This document shows positions 25,243 through 35,485 of a stretch of DNA of 45,116 bases, piece after piece. The translations under genes were made by a program, and so were the position numbers. The DNA is from Planctomycetota bacterium (GTDB lineage: Bacteria > Planctomycetota > Brocadiia > JAADGH01): assembly GCA_013152475.1 (NCBI GenBank), contig JAADGH010000221.1, positions 1-45,116 of the forward strand. The letters are read 5' to 3'. Positions within the stretch are counted from its first letter, which is position 1; the number at the start of each line of letters is the position of its first letter. The notes under the pieces are model-generated. The model ran no database searches, was not told the origin of the DNA, and was given only the letters and a program-made list of their open reading frames with translations.

Positions 25243-28200
25243 ATGAGGACGTTCTGCCTTTTTGTCGTGCTGGTGGTTTTGATCGCCAGCACCTGCCCCG
25301 GGCAGACCTATCGCGCATCGGGTTTCGAATGGCGCGACCCGGTCAAGATCGGCCTGGAGAACCCGAGCGACTTTCCCCGAAACAACGAGGTCATCATCCT
25401 CAAGACGGTCGCCCTCGGCATCGCGGCCGGCGTGGACCTTGGCCGATGCCGGCTGGTCGACCCGAAGGCTGCGCCCAACGAGGACGGCGAGATGGGAGGC
25501 AACGACATCCCCTGCCAGCTTGACGGGGAAGAGTTTTCCTTTGCTGTCGATTTCGCCCCCCGTGAGCAGAAAACGCTCCTTTTCTTTGCCACCCAGGACG
25601 CGAACGCCCCGAGCCGCGACTACGCCGGGGCGAGCGGCCTGACGCTCGATGTGCAGACGGGCAAGATCGGCAACTCCCTCGTCGAGGTTGATTTCGGCAC
25701 GCCGGAGAAAAAGTCGACGGCAACGACCATAAGTTACAAAGGCGAAAGGATCGTCTCGGACGTATGGCTCTATGTGATGGGGAAGGGCGGGAGCCGATTC
25801 CGCACCCGCGGGCCGGTGACGAAGGTGGAGGTGGTCTGCGACGGGCCCGTGCGGAAGCGTATTCTCCTCCACCGCCAGCCGGATACCGAATCGCTGCGGA
25901 ACGACTATACCTTCAGAATCTCTATTGAACTCACCGCACGCAGGCCAAGCGTGCTTTTTCGCGTGGATACATGGCTGAGCGGAAACAGCAAACAGAAACA
26001 AGAGGTACTGTACGCGAACCTGTTCGCCTCCGTCTGGAAGCCCGACCCGAAGAAGGACAAGCTCCACTTCTTCCATCTGGACGGCACGCCGAAGGAGCTG
26101 TCGCCGAGGTCGAAGGAGGCCTACGGCCGGATGAAGTTCGAGGTCGATCCGCCCTGGGTCTGCCTCTTCGACACCGAGCGCAGGCGCGGTGTCGGCGTCG
26201 GTGCGCCGAAGGGCGACGTGGCCGACTACACCTTCTGCATCGACTTTAAACGCTACGAGCTCCAACGCCCGCACATCCTGGCCGGCCCGAGCGAGCCAGT
26301 GGTCTATACCACGGTTTTTGATTTTGGCGAAGACCCGAAGGCCATGGGGCGGCTCCACCTTGGACGGAATATGCCGGTGATGGTAACGGTCGATGGGAAG
26401 CAGCGCAGTCTGGTGGACCGGATGGTCACCAGCCGCAAGCTGACCGACGATCCGGTGCCGAGGCCGGACGTCTCGAAGCCGCCGCACAAGCAGGACCTGT
26501 CGCCGGGGATATCGGAATCCCCCGCTGGAATTTTGGTAAGGACAAAGGACATGTGCCTGGTCATCGACAAGAAGACCGGCGCCGTTCGCGGCGTCCGGTG
26601 CGGCGGCGATGTGCAGTCGCTCACTGCGCCCGGCGGCTTCTGGTTTGTCCAGTGGCCGGACCGGAAGGAGATCGCCCCCGCCGGTAATGCCTACGCATGG
26701 AACGTCAAGAAGAAGGCCGTGGCGTTCTCGTGGGACGCCGGAGATGTCCACCGTTCGGACCTGCTGAAGGCGCACGATGGCCACCTGGAGTGGACCAGTG
26801 AAATCGAGAACACGGGGAAGGAGACGCTCCTCCTCGAGGCCCGCTTCTCCCTGCCCCTGAACGCAAGGCCCGATGGCTGGTGTTTCTGGGACGGATCGTT
26901 CGCCTACGAGCTTGGCGAGGGCGCGCCGCGCCGCGGCTTCACGACCCTGGCCCCCGGCGGCCGGACATGCCAGGGCATCTTCCCCGCCGCGGCGATCTGG
27001 AATCGCGAGGCCGGCGTCGCCGTCGGACTCCGGCCCATGGATATCTACAGCTTCTACGGCGCACAGGCCGACCCCGGTGCGGGCGCTGACCGGGCGTTCA
27101 ACTCCATCCTGCGCCTGGTGATTCCGCCGGGCGAGAAGCGGAAGGCGGCGTTCATCATCTACCGCATCGACCCGAACTGGGGCTGGCGGAGCTGCCTCGA
27201 CCGCTACTACGCCCTGTTCCCGGAGGTATTTGCAGCACCCGCCCGCGACGATGTCTGGGGCCTGTACGCTTCAACGGGGCCCGAGCGGGTCCATGATCTG
27301 GGCGATAAGTTCATTGAAATCTGCCGGCGCTATCGCGTGGGCGGCATGGAGCTTTACGCCCCCTTCACGAAGACGGGCGAGTTCTACCCCGATGACGAAC
27401 CGTGCTATGCAAGGTTTCACAAGAACGGAAAGGTGAGCACTCTCAACCGCGACCAGATGAAGCGAGTGTATGAAATCTGCAACATCGCCTCGTGCAACTT
27501 GAGCTACATGATCCCGACCAAATGCAACCGCGACCTGGCGATGGAGAAATACCAGGACTCGATCATCAAGGAGAAAGGCGGGGAGTTCTTTCTGCGTGAT
27601 TACTGGTGCGTCATCAGCAACGCCGTACATGCCAAGGGCCCCGAGAAACTCGCGGGCATGTTCGCGTATGCGAATACATACGGGCAGCGCCTGAAGAAGG
27701 ACACTCACCGCATCGTGGACAACTATAAACCGGACGGGTTTTACTTCGACAACGGCGCGTTCGTCTGGGAGGACTACGGGCGGCAGCTCCCGTTCTCCTC
27801 CTTCGACGACGACGGCGAGATTTACACCAACGGCGGCATCCCCTACGCCATGATCCTGAAGGACCTGATCGCCACCGCTCCACACATCCACCGCAACCCC
27901 GGCGAGTTTATCCAATACTTCTCCGGCTTCCGCGGCCAGTCGCACCTGACCAACTGCATCAGCACCCAGACGAATTACATCCGCAGCCACCGGTTCATCA
28001 TGGGTAGAAAACCGATCTTCGTCGGCCACCCCCGGTACTATCCGGATCGCTTCGCCATGCAGAAGGCCCTGCGGGTGGGCGGATTGCCGTGGATGTGCAA
28101 CCTAACGACGCACCGCGCGCATCGGATGGATCTCGTCCGCGGCTTCGCCGACGTGTGCATCGCCCTGGCGCGGGCCGGGTGGCGTCCTGTCACGGGGGCG

Positions 28201-29117
28201 ACCTCCGACGCGGAGGATGTCCGCATCGAACGCTGCGGGGAGGGGCTCGGCTCGTTCTTCGTGATTGTGAATCAAAACACAACCGAGACATCGACGGTGC
28301 TGACGATCAACTCCGCTCTGGCCGGCGCCGGCGGCGCGCTGGTTCTCGGCGACTTCTTTGAGCGTGTCCCGCTGGTGAACCATATCGATCCGATGACGGG
28401 ATTGACGACCGTCAAGCTCGCCATTCCGCCGCGCGAGGTGGTGGTCCTTCGCGCTACGGCTATGGTCAAAGAGGCGGGTGCGCCCCTTGTCATGAGCAGC
28501 CGTCTCGACGGGAGAACGATGGAATACGTCCTTGATTCAACCAGCAGGTTCACCTCGCGCTGCGCCCGCCGTTCAAGATGCACTTCGCCGGTGGAGAAGC
28601 GACTCGGATCATCGCCGTCGCCCATCAGCGCACGGTCATAATTCCCCTCGCCCCCGACGTGGACTATCGTCCGGGGGAAGCGGATGTGATGAAGTTCGAC
28701 CGTCTCACGAAGGCCGAAGCGGTTCGGGTGGTCATTCCGAAAGAACATACCGTCGAGGAGATGGCCGACGCCCGGCGCATCAAGGGCTTCCACGAGTTCC
28801 AGGCGGAGCTTCTGAAGAAGGACGCTGCGCCGCTCACCATCGAGCCGGGCGCCGCCGATCTCGCCGGTGCGGTCCTCATCGGTCTGGCATCAAAGCCGGA
28901 GATTCAACAGGTCTTGCAGGCGGAGGACATCGACTTCAAGGCGGAGGGCGACACGGGTATCGTGGCCGCGATCAATGGCGGCGCGACGCTCCTGATCACC
29001 AGCGGCGGCGAGTGCGGCCTGCGCGAGACGCTGTGGGACTATCTCCGCCGGATCGAAGCGCCCCTGCCGAAGGATGACCTGAAGACGGAGGAGCTGGCCA
29101 GGCCCAAGCCGCAGTGA
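25243..29117 (+). CDS. very large secreted protein, glycosidase-like barrel, frameshifted near C-terminus
   Basis: AGGAGG 8 nt before the ATG; signal peptide at residues 1-20. The first frame ends at 28641 after 1132 codons, but its last 30 residues are low-complexity Arg/Ser. Adding one C at about 28541 joins it to the frame open to 29117, restoring VLDSTQQVHLALRPPF and giving about 1291 residues. Parts: beta-rich region to about 400, Pro-rich linker 400-420, beta-sandwich resembling the N-terminal domain of GH36/GH101-type enzymes (about 445-690), then a barrel-like region (about 700-1010) with DGFYFDNGAF (Asp831, Asp836), a plausible carboxylate site. Not assigned to a named family. It probably acts on an extracellular glycan. 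The C-terminal 190 residues have no recognised fold. Confidence 0.65.
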
Positions 29118-29185
29118 TGGGCAAATGGAGAGCGCCCTCCCCTGATTGAAGACGGGTGTAAAATAGTATCCGCTGCGGAAAGACA

Positions 29186-29214
29186 TGCCCAAACTTGTTT
29201 GAGCGCGCTGGGCA
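29186..29214. repeat. single REP-like hairpin
   Basis: Arms TGCCCA and TGGGCA enclose CAAAC-TT-GTTTG followed by AGCG. The core is shared with 39587-39602 and with the element at 43965-44053. It lies in the 265-bp gap between convergent genes; the rest of that gap shows no gene. Confidence 0.6.
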
Positions 29215-29382
29215 AACGCACCTTTCGCAACAGGAACAAAGTAGGCCAGACCACTATGACACCATGGGCGCGGCGCGGCGGCGGGCGGAGGGGTGGACGA
29301 ACGGACATTATACGACATGGACCAGGCAAAATGTCGACCTTCCCGCTCTCCTCTCAGAACTTGAGAAAACGGCTGGTTAGAC

Positions 29383-30366
29383 CTATCTCGTAATCACCCG
29401 GACCCGGACGGTGGTGGTGAATTCCTCGCCCGCTGGCAATTCCTGCATTCCGTCCTTCACGGGGGCGGAGTCGCTGAGGGCGCTGGGGAGACCGCAGCGG
29501 GGCTCGAGACAGACGAAACCGGAGTCGGGTGGGGAATAGACCGTGATCGTCTCCAGGTCCTGCTCGTCGAAGCCGATGCGGATGATCTTGCCGACCTCGG
29601 GGCATTCCAACTCGCAATACGAAAAAACGGAGACGGGCCGAGCGTCTGGTCTGTCCCCATGCCTTCGGGGCGAACTGATCTCCGTCAGGATATTCTCCAG
29701 GTGGTCCACCGGCAGGCGCATCCCCTCCGCAAGCTCCGGTGGCGCGTCGATCTGCCGGCCGGTGGGTTGGCCCTCGAACATCTCCCATATCTTCCGGCCC
29801 GGAATGCGCACGATGCAATCCTCCCGCCTGCCATCGCCGATGGGTGCGCGGAAGTAGGGGTGGTAGCCGAAGCAGAAGGGCATCGTCTCCCCGCCCAGGT
29901 TGCGGACCCTGGCGATGAGACTTAGGCATGTGTCCTCCACGACATACTCGATAGCCAGGGAGAAATCGTAGGGATAGAACCGAAGCGTATCCCTGTCGGA
30001 CCCAATCTCGATGGTGACGCTCGCGCGATCGGGGGCGCACTGCCGGTCCACTTCCCGCCACGGCCGGTCCTTGACGAAGCCGTGGATGTCCATGGGATGG
30101 ATCGCACCGTGATGGCGGTAGAGGCCGAGCTCGCCCTTCTCGAAGGAGCGACCCACGGCGGGAAAGAGGACGGGGATACGTCCCTTCATGGCGCCGCTGG
30201 TGAAGACATTCGCTCCGTGCAATAGCTCGTGGCCGCCGTGCCGGAGGCTGGTGCACGCGCCGCCGAAGCCGGGGGCGATGGCGGCGGTGAAGTCGGTAGA
30301 GTCGTTTCCGAGAACGATAACATTCTGGCCGGCGACGGTTCGGTCGTGTATGCAATACACGGTCAT
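29383..30366 (-). CDS. aldose 1-epimerase / galactose-mutarotase-like protein
   Basis: 327 residues, beta-supersandwich fold that interconverts sugar anomers. Seen: GRIPVLFPAVGR, a His in DIHGFVKDRPW, the catalytic-His-type block FGYHPYF, and a C-terminal CLEPRCG with the likely catalytic Glu. These are the order and spacing expected for the family, although members also include hexose-6-phosphate epimerases (YeaD type). The start codon overlaps the upstream transporter stop by 4 nt (ATGA), so the pair is coupled. No signal peptide. A link to the carbohydrate genes on the other strand is likely but not provable here. Confidence 0.87.
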   Translation of the reverse strand: MTVYCIHDRTVAGQNVIVLGNDSTDFTAAIAPGFGGACTSLRHGGHELLHGANVFTSGAMKGRIPVLFPAVGRSFEKGELGLYRHHGAIHPMDIHGFVKDRPWREVDRQCAPDRASVTIEIGSDRDTLRFYPYDFSLAIEYVVEDTCLSLIARVRNLGGETMPFCFGYHPYFRAPIGDGRREDCIVRIPGRKIWEMFEGQPTGRQIDAPPELAEGMRLPVDHLENILTEISSPRRHGDRPDARPVSVFSYCELECPEVGKIIRIGFDEQDLETITVYSPPDSGFVCLEPRCGLPSALSDSAPVKDGMQELPAGEEFTTTVRVRVITR

Positions 30367-31559
30367 TTCCCCTTCGGTACGTTGTATGAGAACCTGGGGT
30401 CGACCTGAACGACGGCGTCGAAACCGGGGAAGCGTTGCTTCATTTGTGCAGCAACATCCTGTTTGATGTCGTAGATATCGTGCTCGTCGGCATCGTCGGT
30501 GACGGTAAGGTCAAAGACCAGCCGCGCCTTCAGACCATGTCCGACAATCCGGAGGTCATGGAACGACGTGATCTGCTCGTGGCCCTCGACGATCTCCCGG
30601 ACGGCCTGCTCGACGTCGTCGTATCGTTCGTGGTCCTTGTTCAGGGGGTCGATGTGCACGACCACGGTTCCGTGCAGGTCGCCGCCCACTGCGGCCTCGA
30701 CTTCCTCAGAGAGCTCGTGCAGCGCCGTTACGTCTTTTTCCGCATCGACCTCGATGTGGAGCGAAACCAGGTTCGTCATGCCGTACTGATGGACGATAAC
30801 ATCATGGACGCCGTGCACGCCCTCTATGTTCCTGGCCGTTTGCTCGATCTGTTTCAGGAGCTCCGGCGGGGGGGCGGCGCCGAGGAGGGGGGAGATGGCA
30901 TCTTTCGTGATGAGGAATCCGGTATAGGCCACGATGAGCGAGACGAGCACGCCGGCCAGGCCGTCGAACCAGGGGTAGCCGAGGTCCGATGCGATGAGGG
31001 CGACGATGACGAGGCCCGTCGCAATCACGTCCGTGCGGTGGTGCCAGAAGTCCGCCGCGAGCGTTTTGGAGTCGATCATCTCGCCGAGGTGTTTGGCGAA
31101 CTGGGCGAGCATTTCCTTGCTGAGCAGCGTACCGATCAGGACGAGGATGAGCGCGACCCCCGCGTCCACATGCGTGGGATGGAGGAGGCGGTTGACGGAG
31201 GACTTGAGCAGCTCGATCCCGGCGACGATGAGGAGGACGGAGATAATGATGGCGGCGATGGCCTCCATGCGCCCGTGGCCGAAGGGGTGCTCTTTGTCGG
31301 AGGGCTGGCGGGCGATCTTGAAGCCGATGATGACCACGACCGACGTGACACAGTCGGACAGCGTATGGACGGCGTCGGCGATCAGGGACACGCTGCCGAT
31401 AAGGAGGCCGATGGCGCTCTTGATGATAAACAACAGGATGTTGACGACGATGCTCACCCAGCCCTCGAGCATGCCGTAGCGGGCGCGGACTTTCAGGTTC
31501 TCGGTTTTCTCGTAATCGCGGATGGTTCGGGCTGCGATTCGGCGCGTCAGCTCTTTCAA
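30363..31559 (-). CDS. cation diffusion facilitator (CDF) metal transporter with extended C-terminus
   Basis: 398 residues; typical CDF proteins are about 300. Membrane region to about residue 220 with metal-site motifs DAVHTLSD (62-69) in TM2 and HHRTD (173-177) in TM5; family members export Zn, Mn, Fe or similar ions by proton exchange. The cytoplasmic part is long enough for two ferredoxin-like regulatory domains (about 235-305 and 310-398), the first with VHQYGMTNLVSLHIEVD and the second with LRIVGHGLKARLVFD. The start is TTG at 31559 with GGAGAG 8 nt upstream. The metal cannot be determined. It overlaps the mutarotase gene. Confidence 0.92.
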   Translation of the reverse strand: MKELTRRIAARTIRDYEKTENLKVRARYGMLEGWVSIVVNILLFIIKSAIGLLIGSVSLIADAVHTLSDCVTSVVVIIGFKIARQPSDKEHPFGHGRMEAIAAIIISVLLIVAGIELLKSSVNRLLHPTHVDAGVALILVLIGTLLSKEMLAQFAKHLGEMIDSKTLAADFWHHRTDVIATGLVIVALIASDLGYPWFDGLAGVLVSLIVAYTGFLITKDAISPLLGAAPPPELLKQIEQTARNIEGVHGVHDVIVHQYGMTNLVSLHIEVDAEKDVTALHELSEEVEAAVGGDLHGTVVVHIDPLNKDHERYDDVEQAVREIVEGHEQITSFHDLRIVGHGLKARLVFDLTVTDDADEHDIYDIKQDVAAQMKQRFPGFDAVVQVDPRFSYNVPKGK

Positions 31560-31648
31560 CGCTCACACTCTCCGACGGATTAGGGCGTGGAAAAGATCCG
31601 CCTTCAGTTTACCAAGGATCGGTCGGCGTGTCACGGATAACTTTGGCT

Positions 31649-33019
31649 TTATCGCGTCTCCTGCTTGGGCCTCTTCCACCGGGCGATTTCAAGCAACTGA
31701 GGGGCCAGGCAGACGGCATAGACAAGCCCCCAGCAGGCGTAGGCGATGACCACGGCCGTCGCCGCGCCCGGGGCGTGGTACCATCGAACGAGAAAGACCG
31801 ACGAAAGGGTCAGGGTGCTTGCCCAGGCGACATTGGCCCAGAAGACCACGCGCACGCGTCCCTGGGAGATGAAGAGCGTCCATGCGGAAAAGCCGACGCC
31901 GATGATCGGGCAGGTCCATGCAAGAATCCGCAGGAGTCGGATTGCGGAATGGTATTCTTCTCCGTAGACAAACGGAACGAAGTAAGGCGACAGAAGATAG
32001 AGCAGGGCGCCATACGCGCACCCCGACACAAGGAAACTGGCGGAAGAATTTCGAATGTCTCTCAGGAGTCTGCTTTTCTGCCGGTTCTTGGCCAGGCGAG
32101 ACCATTTGGGGACCAAGGGGACGGTGAAGGCGCCGTTGAGCATCTGGAGGTATCCGACAAACCCATAGGCAAGGATGAAACATCCGACCTCGCCATGGCC
32201 GGCGTATCGAACGGTAAACACCCGCGCCAGGGAGAGCGCCACTGTGTCGAGGATGCAGATGAACCACAGGGAAAGACCCGCCGCGAGGAGTTTGCGGGCC
32301 ACAGCGGAGTCGAGCATCATGCCCCATCGAGGCAGGTCCGCGCGTCTGCGCAGGAGCATGAGCAGGACGAGGCCGACAAGACTTCCCGTTCCCACAAAGA
32401 CCGCATATCCACCGAGGCCGATGCTCCCGAACCAGATGCAGCCTAACAGCGCGAAGGCCACCGGCGTTACACCCACACAGGCGCTTGCCACGGACCAGAG
32501 GCCGATCCGCTCCATGCTCTGAATCTCGGCCAGGACAACGTATTGGAGCGGCAGAGCGGCCACCACGGGAACACACACAAGCGCCGTAGGCCACTCGAGC
32601 CCCGGAATCTCGCAGAAGGCAACGCTCGGTCGAAGCAGCGCAAGGAACCCCATGATGCCCACCCCCGAGAGACCGATGGTGAGGACAATGGCCGTTGACG
32701 CGATGCGCCGGACCGCCGTCGGATCGTCACGCACGGGGGCGATAAAGGCGGGGAGGATGGAGGAAAGCCGCAAGTTGCTTGCGGTGAAGAACATCACCTG
32801 AATCGTAAGGATCATGCCATACTGGCCGAACACGCGCTCCCCCATAACACGAGCGAGCACGATGGAGCTCACAAGGACGGCCATCTGGGTGGCCATCGAC
32901 GAGGCGAGGGGATACCGGGCACGGCCCGCAATAGCAAAGAGCACTCCCGGCCGCAGGGCAAATGACGCATTGCGGAAACCGGTTCGGAGGATGCGTGCAA
33001 AGGGACGACGGGGAGCCAT
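31649..33019 (-). CDS. Wzx-type polysaccharide flippase (MOP superfamily)
   Basis: 456 residues, almost wholly membrane-spanning with about 12 segments in the MOP/oligosaccharide-flippase pattern (SSIVLARVMGERVFGQYG near the N-terminus, AYGFVGYLQMLNGAFTVPLVP in the middle, FVYGEEYHSAIRLLRILAW later). Such proteins turn undecaprenyl-linked glycans across the inner membrane for capsule, O-antigen or exopolysaccharide assembly. A basic N-terminal ~30 residues precedes TM1. No polymerase or other assembly genes are next to it, so the transported glycan is unknown. About 90 nt separate it from the upstream end of the CDF gene on the same strand. Confidence 0.85.
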   Translation of the reverse strand: MAPRRPFARILRTGFRNASFALRPGVLFAIAGRARYPLASSMATQMAVLVSSIVLARVMGERVFGQYGMILTIQVMFFTASNLRLSSILPAFIAPVRDDPTAVRRIASTAIVLTIGLSGVGIMGFLALLRPSVAFCEIPGLEWPTALVCVPVVAALPLQYVVLAEIQSMERIGLWSVASACVGVTPVAFALLGCIWFGSIGLGGYAVFVGTGSLVGLVLLMLLRRRADLPRWGMMLDSAVARKLLAAGLSLWFICILDTVALSLARVFTVRYAGHGEVGCFILAYGFVGYLQMLNGAFTVPLVPKWSRLAKNRQKSRLLRDIRNSSASFLVSGCAYGALLYLLSPYFVPFVYGEEYHSAIRLLRILAWTCPIIGVGFSAWTLFISQGRVRVVFWANVAWASTLTLSSVFLVRWYHAPGAATAVVIAYACWGLVYAVCLAPQLLEIARWKRPKQETR

Positions 33020-33186
33020 GATTTTGGGCCAGTTGTTTTGTCAATCTTTTCAGCCGGGAAGCCCTATCTCATGTTCGGGCGGGTTTGTCAAATACAAACC
33101 GCGAAAGAATCCACCGCCGGGGCGGCAACCGCATGTGTACGTTTCGTGCACGTCATTGTGAATTCACGACTTACAGGAGAATTATT

Positions 33187-33214
33187 TTGACATCGCCGGT
33201 GGGTGTGATATAAT
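33187..33214 (+). promoter_or_regulatory. consensus sigma70 promoter of the exported-protein cluster
   Basis: TTGACA (33187-33192), 16-nt spacer, TATAAT (33209-33214), with a TG two bases before the -10. Both hexamers match the consensus exactly. The start would be near 33221, about 30 nt before the first ATG. Confidence 0.8.
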
Positions 33215-33251
33215 TAAGTGCTCTTGTGCAGTAGATACTCTGGGATCAGTG

Positions 33252-34241
33252 ATGCGGCGATTTTTTCTACTCTTCACAGCAATGCTTCTCTTCGGCTGCG
33301 GCAAGGCCGACCCCGACAAGGCGCAGTTGCAGAAGGAAATCGACCGGCTGCGCCAGGCCAAGTCCGAGGCCGAAGCAGAGAAGCTCGTCCTGCAGAGGGA
33401 AATTGCGGCCTATCGCGCCGATCTGGAGCATGAACGCTTCCGCAACCAGGAGTTGAAACACAAGGTCAAGGAGCTGAAGGGCCTGGAGCAGATCGTGGAA
33501 ATCGCCAAGGGCCTGCCGAAGACCGAATCGGCCGGGAAGACGCCGGCGGCCAGACCGGAATCGCCGACTGAAAGGCCGCAGCCTGCTCCCATCTCCGCGG
33601 CGATTGCCGTGGCGCGCGCCGTGCCGGATGCAGAGCCGACAGCCGCGCCGAAACCGGAGCCTGTCGCCCACCCGGCCAAGCCCTCGCCCGCGAAGCCGAT
33701 CTCGGAGACCAAGAGGCCTGCGCCTAAACCAGGACCTGAACCCAAGACTGCGGCGGCAAAACCGCCCGAGACGAAGCCCGCTGTGAAATCGAAGCCGGCG
33801 GTCGCAGAGAAGCCCGAGGCGGTCAAGGGTCCCGCGGTCGCAAGGAAAACGGAGCCCCCCCCGACCGTTGCCGCAGCATCGACGCCGCCTAAGCCGACGA
33901 CGTCGAGCGCCGCCCCTCCCGCCAGCGCGCCGGCATCTCCTGCCGAGGAGCTGCAATTATTGAATCTTGTGAATCGCAGGGAGGGAAAGCGCCTCCTGCT
34001 TTCGGGCGAGGTGCGGAACAACACCGCACTGCCGGCGCAGAAGGTGATTGTGACATGCAGGCTGTACGACGAGTTCAGCCGCACCGTCCGGGAGATACGC
34101 ATCCCCATTGACGGCGGCTCTCTCATCGCCGCCGGCGCGACCCGGGGATTCCGGGCCGAGACGCCGTGGGACGAGAGGGTGAGCGGGTGCCGGTTCGAGG
34201 TCGAGGGGGTGCAGCGGGTGGATGTGAGCCGCAGGAATTAA
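33252..34241 (+). CDS. lipoprotein with coiled coil, Pro/Ala/Lys-rich linker and FxLYD-like domain
   Basis: 329 residues from ATG 33252 (a GTG one codon earlier is equally in frame). Signal peptide with lipobox LLFGC, so lipid attachment to Cys near residue 16. Residues about 25-80 form a charged coiled coil. Residues about 90-230 are a low-complexity Ala/Pro/Lys/Glu linker long enough to cross the periplasm. The last ~95 residues (LNLVNRREGKRLLLSGEVRNN, CRLYDEFSRTVRE) resemble the FxLYD/immunoglobulin-like domain found in cell-envelope proteins. Architecture suggests a tether between membrane and wall. First gene after a consensus promoter. Confidence 0.8.
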   Translation: MRRFFLLFTAMLLFGCGKADPDKAQLQKEIDRLRQAKSEAEAEKLVLQREIAAYRADLEHERFRNQELKHKVKELKGLEQIVEIAKGLPKTESAGKTPAARPESPTERPQPAPISAAIAVARAVPDAEPTAAPKPEPVAHPAKPSPAKPISETKRPAPKPGPEPKTAAAKPPETKPAVKSKPAVAEKPEAVKGPAVARKTEPPPTVAAASTPPKPTTSSAAPPASAPASPAEELQLLNLVNRREGKRLLLSGEVRNNTALPAQKVIVTCRLYDEFSRTVREIRIPIDGGSLIAAGATRGFRAETPWDERVSGCRFEVEGVQRVDVSRRN

Positions 34242-34260
34242 GCCAAAGGCGGTAATTGCC

Positions 34261-35178
34261 ATGAGACGAGAACCCATTCTCTTCGCCGTTCTGATCGCAG
34301 TCTGTATGTCGGCGGTCTGCGCCGATACGTTGATCCTCAAAGATGGAAGAAAATTCAAGGGGAAGATAATCAAGCGTACCGCCGAGAACGTGACCATTCG
34401 GACGGATCTTGGGGCGGATATGGGTTTCAAGATGGGGCAGGTGGCCACCATCGAAATCACCACGCCGACGCCGAAGGCGAATGCCGCCGCCCCGCGCGCC
34501 GGCAGCGCACCGGTGCAGATATCGTCCGATCTTCGGGCCGAGGTGCAAAAACTGCGCCAGGATGTGGACGACTTGAAGAAGGACAATGAGAGGTTGATGA
34601 AGCAACTGGCGGGTCTGAAAGAGATGAAGGAAAAGATCGATTCCCTCTCCGACACGCTGACGGATGTGGACAAACGGGCCTCGCGGCTGCCGCCGAAACG
34701 GGGGGATTTTAAGGACAGCCCGGACCGTTCGCGGTTTACGCTCTCGAACTGCACTATCGAGCGCGGGGGGGATGAATTCAAGGTGCACGGATTTGTCAGG
34801 AATGTCGGCAGCAGCCCGGGGACGTGGACCCGCGTCATTGCGGAATTGCAGGACGGGAATGGCAAGCTCATCACGAAAAACGATGTCCTCCCGACGTTTA
34901 CATCGTCGGGGTCGCATGAAACGCGGAACAGGAGCGTGCTGGCGCCGGGGGAGTCGTATGAGTTCTACTCGTATATTCCGTATGGGCGATGGGCGAGCTC
35001 GAAGGGCGAGGAAATCGGGATCGCGGACGATGTGCTTCCCCCGAGCGGGAAGGACCCGAAGAATATCGCGGATACCGTGACCCTCACACCGCCCGGGAGG
35101 CGATTCAGTGGGATGCAGCTTGTGCTAAAACTGGAGATCCCCCCGAAGGATAGGCCGCAGGGCAAGGGCGCGAAATAA
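34261..35178 (+). CDS. exported protein: SH3-like N-domain, coiled coil, FxLYD-like C-domain
   Basis: 305 residues. Signal peptide ends at about residue 21 (SAVCA), without a lipobox. Residues 22-70 (DTLILKDGRKFKGKIIKRT, then VATIEI) look like the small beta-barrel often found just after signal peptides in exported planctomycete-type proteins. Residues about 95-150 are a heptad-rich coiled coil. Residues about 160-290 (NCTIERGGDEFKVHGFVRN) resemble the FxLYD-type domain of the preceding lipoprotein. The gap to that gene is 19 nt. Function unknown; similar architecture suggests the two proteins work in the same envelope structure. Confidence 0.78.
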   Translation: MRREPILFAVLIAVCMSAVCADTLILKDGRKFKGKIIKRTAENVTIRTDLGADMGFKMGQVATIEITTPTPKANAAAPRAGSAPVQISSDLRAEVQKLRQDVDDLKKDNERLMKQLAGLKEMKEKIDSLSDTLTDVDKRASRLPPKRGDFKDSPDRSRFTLSNCTIERGGDEFKVHGFVRNVGSSPGTWTRVIAELQDGNGKLITKNDVLPTFTSSGSHETRNRSVLAPGESYEFYSYIPYGRWASSKGEEIGIADDVLPPSGKDPKNIADTVTLTPPGRRFSGMQLVLKLEIPPKDRPQGKGAK

Positions 35179-35200
35179 CCAATTCATAGGAGGAAAAGCG

Positions 35201-35485
35201 GTGAGAAAAGGGATGCTGCGTCTGTGTGTGGTGGTGCTTGCTGTGGGTGTGGCGGCTATGCTGGCCGGGTGCGACAAGGTGGAGCGGTCGAAATATGAAA
35301 TGATCAAGCTCGGCATGAACAAGCAGACGGTGAAGGAGATCATGAAGGTGAAGCCAACCACCGAGACGGCGGACACGGTCCTCTACATCCCCGATCCGGG
35401 GGAAGGGCCGCTTCGTGTGGAGTTTGAGTTCGACGCGAACGACAAGCTGACCAAGAAGGAATGGCTTGATAAGGATAACCTATAG
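35201..35485 (+). CDS. small BamE/SmpA-like lipoprotein
   Basis: 94 residues. The GTG start is decided by a perfect AGGAGG 7 nt upstream. Lipobox MLAGC gives an outer- or inner-membrane lipoprotein. The mature part (YEMIKLGMNKQTVKEIM, then VEFEFDANDKLTKKEW) matches the short SmpA/OmlA (BamE) fold: one GMxxxxV helix pair and a three-stranded sheet. BamE belongs to the outer-membrane protein assembly complex, but many unrelated small lipoproteins share the fold, so only the fold is called. It ends the first half of the exported-protein cluster; a 359-bp repeat-bearing gap follows. Confidence 0.78.
   Translation: MRKGMLRLCVVVLAVGVAAMLAGCDKVERSKYEMIKLGMNKQTVKEIMKVKPTTETADTVLYIPDPGEGPLRVEFEFDANDKLTKKEWLDKDNL

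Noticed and set aside
29195-29393. Short plus-strand frames after the large secreted protein
   Set aside because: They overlap a REP hairpin and run into the convergent mutarotase gene; no start signal.
33016-33089. TTGACA boxes at 33039-33044 and 33084-33089 on the minus strand ahead of the flippase
   Set aside because: Neither has a -10 box at an acceptable distance; at most GATAGG follows the second. Not called as a promoter.
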